Below are positions 63,115-64,000 of a stretch of 64,000 bases of DNA, in pieces (the stretch's first letter is position 1; each line of letters starts with the position of its first letter). The stretch covers positions 372,001 to 436,000 of the forward strand of contig NZ_CP049257.1 of the NCBI RefSeq assembly GCF_011046535.1, in the 5' to 3' direction. The stretch comes from Nocardioides anomalus (GTDB lineage Bacteria; Actinomycetota; Actinomycetes; Propionibacteriales; Nocardioidaceae). Below the pieces are notes generated by a model that was not told the DNA's origin, did not search any database, and saw only the letters and a program-made list of their open reading frames with translations. Made by a program: the position numbers and the translations under genes.

Positions 63115-63821
63115 CGCAGACGCAGCAGCAGCCGTGGCCGACCCAGCTCACCCTCCCGGGTCAGGCGGCCGCCCCCGAGGGCCCGGTGGACATGGTCAAC
63201 ATGTACGTCTTCCACTTCGCCTTCCGACGTGACCTCGGCCGCTTCCTCGACGTCGTGCCGGGTACGCCGGTCGAGGACGCGGCAGCGTGGCGGCGGCTGG
63301 CCGGCCGGTGGGACCTGTTCGCCGACCAGCTGCACCACCACCACGAGGCCGAGGACGCCGTGCTCTGGCCGTGGCTCCGCGAGCGGGTCTCCGGCGCCGA
63401 CCTGGTGGTCCTCGACGCGATGGCGTCCGAGCACGACGCCATCGACCCGGCGCTGGCCGCGGTGGCGCCGGCGTTCCAGGCCCTCACCGCGGGGCCGGAC
63501 GCCGACGCCAAGGCCGCGCTGGTGGCGGCGCTCCACGAGGCGCACGCCTGCCTGGACCGCCACCTCGCGCACGAGGAGACCGACGCCATCCGCATCATGC
63601 AGGCGGTGATGAGCGACGCCGACTGGAAGGCGCTGGAGAAGCGCTTCGGCGAGGGCCAGCCGAAGTCGGGTGTCCTCGTGATGGTGCCGTGGGCGCTGGA
63701 CGGTCTCGCGCCCCGCGACCTCGACGCGGTGCTCGGCCGCGCGCCGCTGCCGCTGCGCGTGCTCCGGCGGGTGCTGGCCCCCGGCTTCGCCCGCCGCGAG
63801 CGCGAGGTCTTCGGGAGCTGA
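63111..63821 (+). CDS. Hemerythrin HHE domain protein
   Basis: 236 residues from ATG 63111. A four-helix hemerythrin-like domain with iron-ligand candidates in MYVFHFAFRRDLGRFL, LHHHHEAEDAVLWPWL, SEHDAI and CLDRHLAHEETDAI. The C-terminal third (SGVLVMVPWALDGLAPRDLD) is typical of actinobacterial HHE proteins. May bind a di-iron centre to sense or scavenge O2 or NO. The open frame extends upstream into the Clp-N gene only because of the frameshift there. Confidence 0.9.
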   Translation: MTQTQQQPWPTQLTLPGQAAAPEGPVDMVNMYVFHFAFRRDLGRFLDVVPGTPVEDAAAWRRLAGRWDLFADQLHHHHEAEDAVLWPWLRERVSGADLVVLDAMASEHDAIDPALAAVAPAFQALTAGPDADAKAALVAALHEAHACLDRHLAHEETDAIRIMQAVMSDADWKALEKRFGEGQPKSGVLVMVPWALDGLAPRDLDAVLGRAPLPLRVLRRVLAPGFARREREVFGS

Positions 63822-63834
63822 GCCTCGGCCCCGA

Positions 63835-64000
63835 TCAGTCGGGCACGGCCTGGCTGGACGCGGCGATGTTGACGCTGATGCGCGGGCCGGCCGGCGTGGC
63901 CTGCTTGGGCACGCAGTGGCGCCAGTCGGTCTGGCAGCGCCCGCCCATCACGACGAGGTCCCCGGCCAGCGGCTGGAACACCGTGCTCGGCCCGCCCGCG
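63835..64000 (-). CDS. AlkB-like 2OG-Fe(II) oxygenase, C-terminal end (partial)
   Basis: The last 54 residues are in the window: GDLVVMGGRCQTDWRHCVPK followed by TPAGPRISVNIAASSQAVPD and a TGA at 63837-63835. The His in WRHCVPK (third iron ligand) and the Arg in PRISVN (2-oxoglutarate binding) match the AlkB family of DNA or RNA demethylases. The start is beyond the window edge. Confidence 0.8.
   Translation of the reverse strand, partial: AGGPSTVFQPLAGDLVVMGGRCQTDWRHCVPKQATPAGPRISVNIAASSQAVPD

Noticed and set aside
60422..63151. A 909-codon frame joining the photransferase gene with upstream sequence
   Set aside because: Only the last 345 codons are protein-like; the rest is antisense or out-of-frame shadow of the SDR and Clp-N genes.
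62466..63821. A genuine Clp-N/hemerythrin fusion protein
   Set aside because: The linker in the written frame is Gly/Pro noise, while the +1-corrected frame gives a natural C-terminus and an ATGA junction; fusion is best explained by the extra G.

Overview
The window is about 64 kb of very GC-rich DNA with GTG starts used almost as often as ATG, many 4-base start/stop overlaps, and very short intergenic gaps. Gene content points to a non-mycolate actinobacterium of the Nocardioides type: an actinobacterial S10-spc-alpha ribosomal cluster with long charged tails on several proteins, SigE-type ECF sigma factor, PadR/HAAS module, MoxR-DUF58-DUF4350-DUF4129 module, SpoIIM/RDD proteins, and many acyl-CoA dehydrogenases with ACAD10-like phosphotransferases. 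The genus is an inference; no rRNA or tRNA gene was seen.

Layout. 1-3.7 kb: end of a membrane protein, then a minus-strand unit made of a 48-residue Arg-Gly/Thr-rich peptide, an ABC exporter and a small Ser/Thr kinase, preceded by three 11-bp-spaced OmpR/PhoP-like repeats; trmB is divergent. 3.7-7.2 kb: TPR protein, MFS transporter, SigE-type sigma factor and a frameshifted membrane partner. 7.2-20.3 kb: RDD and SpoIIM proteins, a PadR-HAAS-degenerate M48 unit, then a tightly overlapping minus-strand operon (DUF58, MoxR, DUF4350, DUF4129, polytopic membrane protein), and a CMD/DapB-like pair. 20.4-33.4 kb: S10 and spc ribosomal operons, secY, adk, map. 33.4-43.8 kb: an accessory block that separates map from infA (TetR/acyl-CoA dehydrogenase/phosphotransferase, TetR/drug transporter, frameshifted hydrolase/MarR, riboswitch-controlled TerC, WYL regulator/VOC protein, flavin monooxygenase). 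43.8-47.9 kb: infA, rpmJ, rpsM, rpsK, rpsD, rpoA, rplQ. 47.9-64 kb: ketopantoate reductase-like, PfkB kinase, lipoprotein, receiver-fused thioredoxin-reductase-like protein, truA, methyltransferase, GFA protein, a decayed MarR fragment, transporters, a four-gene acyl-CoA/SDR operon, a REP-like inverted repeat, Clp-N and hemerythrin genes, and the end of an AlkB-like gene.

How it works together. The ribosomal block is one co-directional run with translational coupling (ATGA, TGATG and GTGA junctions) and three visible control points: a sigma-70-like promoter before rpsJ, a stem-loop gap before secY, and a strong promoter before infA whose -10 box contains the stop codon of the preceding gene. 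The flanking modules look locally autoregulated: PadR, TetR (two), MarR and WYL genes each sit next to a palindromic operator. Many single genes appear to be leaderless: a TANNNT -10 box lies exactly six bases before the start codon at seven loci.

Data-quality warning. At least four genes carry one-base frameshifts in or beside G/C runs (6479-6484, 39369-39373, 62981-62983, and two or three sites around 54960-55030). They may be consensus errors or real lesions; affected genes are marked and their reconstructed reading frames described.

Most unusual features: the small-peptide/ABC/kinase unit with its response-regulator-like box, a dispersed TTGATCAAC-type repeat that supplies stop codons at gene ends, a REP-like inverted repeat with compensatory stem changes, and matching Lys/Ala tails on L4 and L22.
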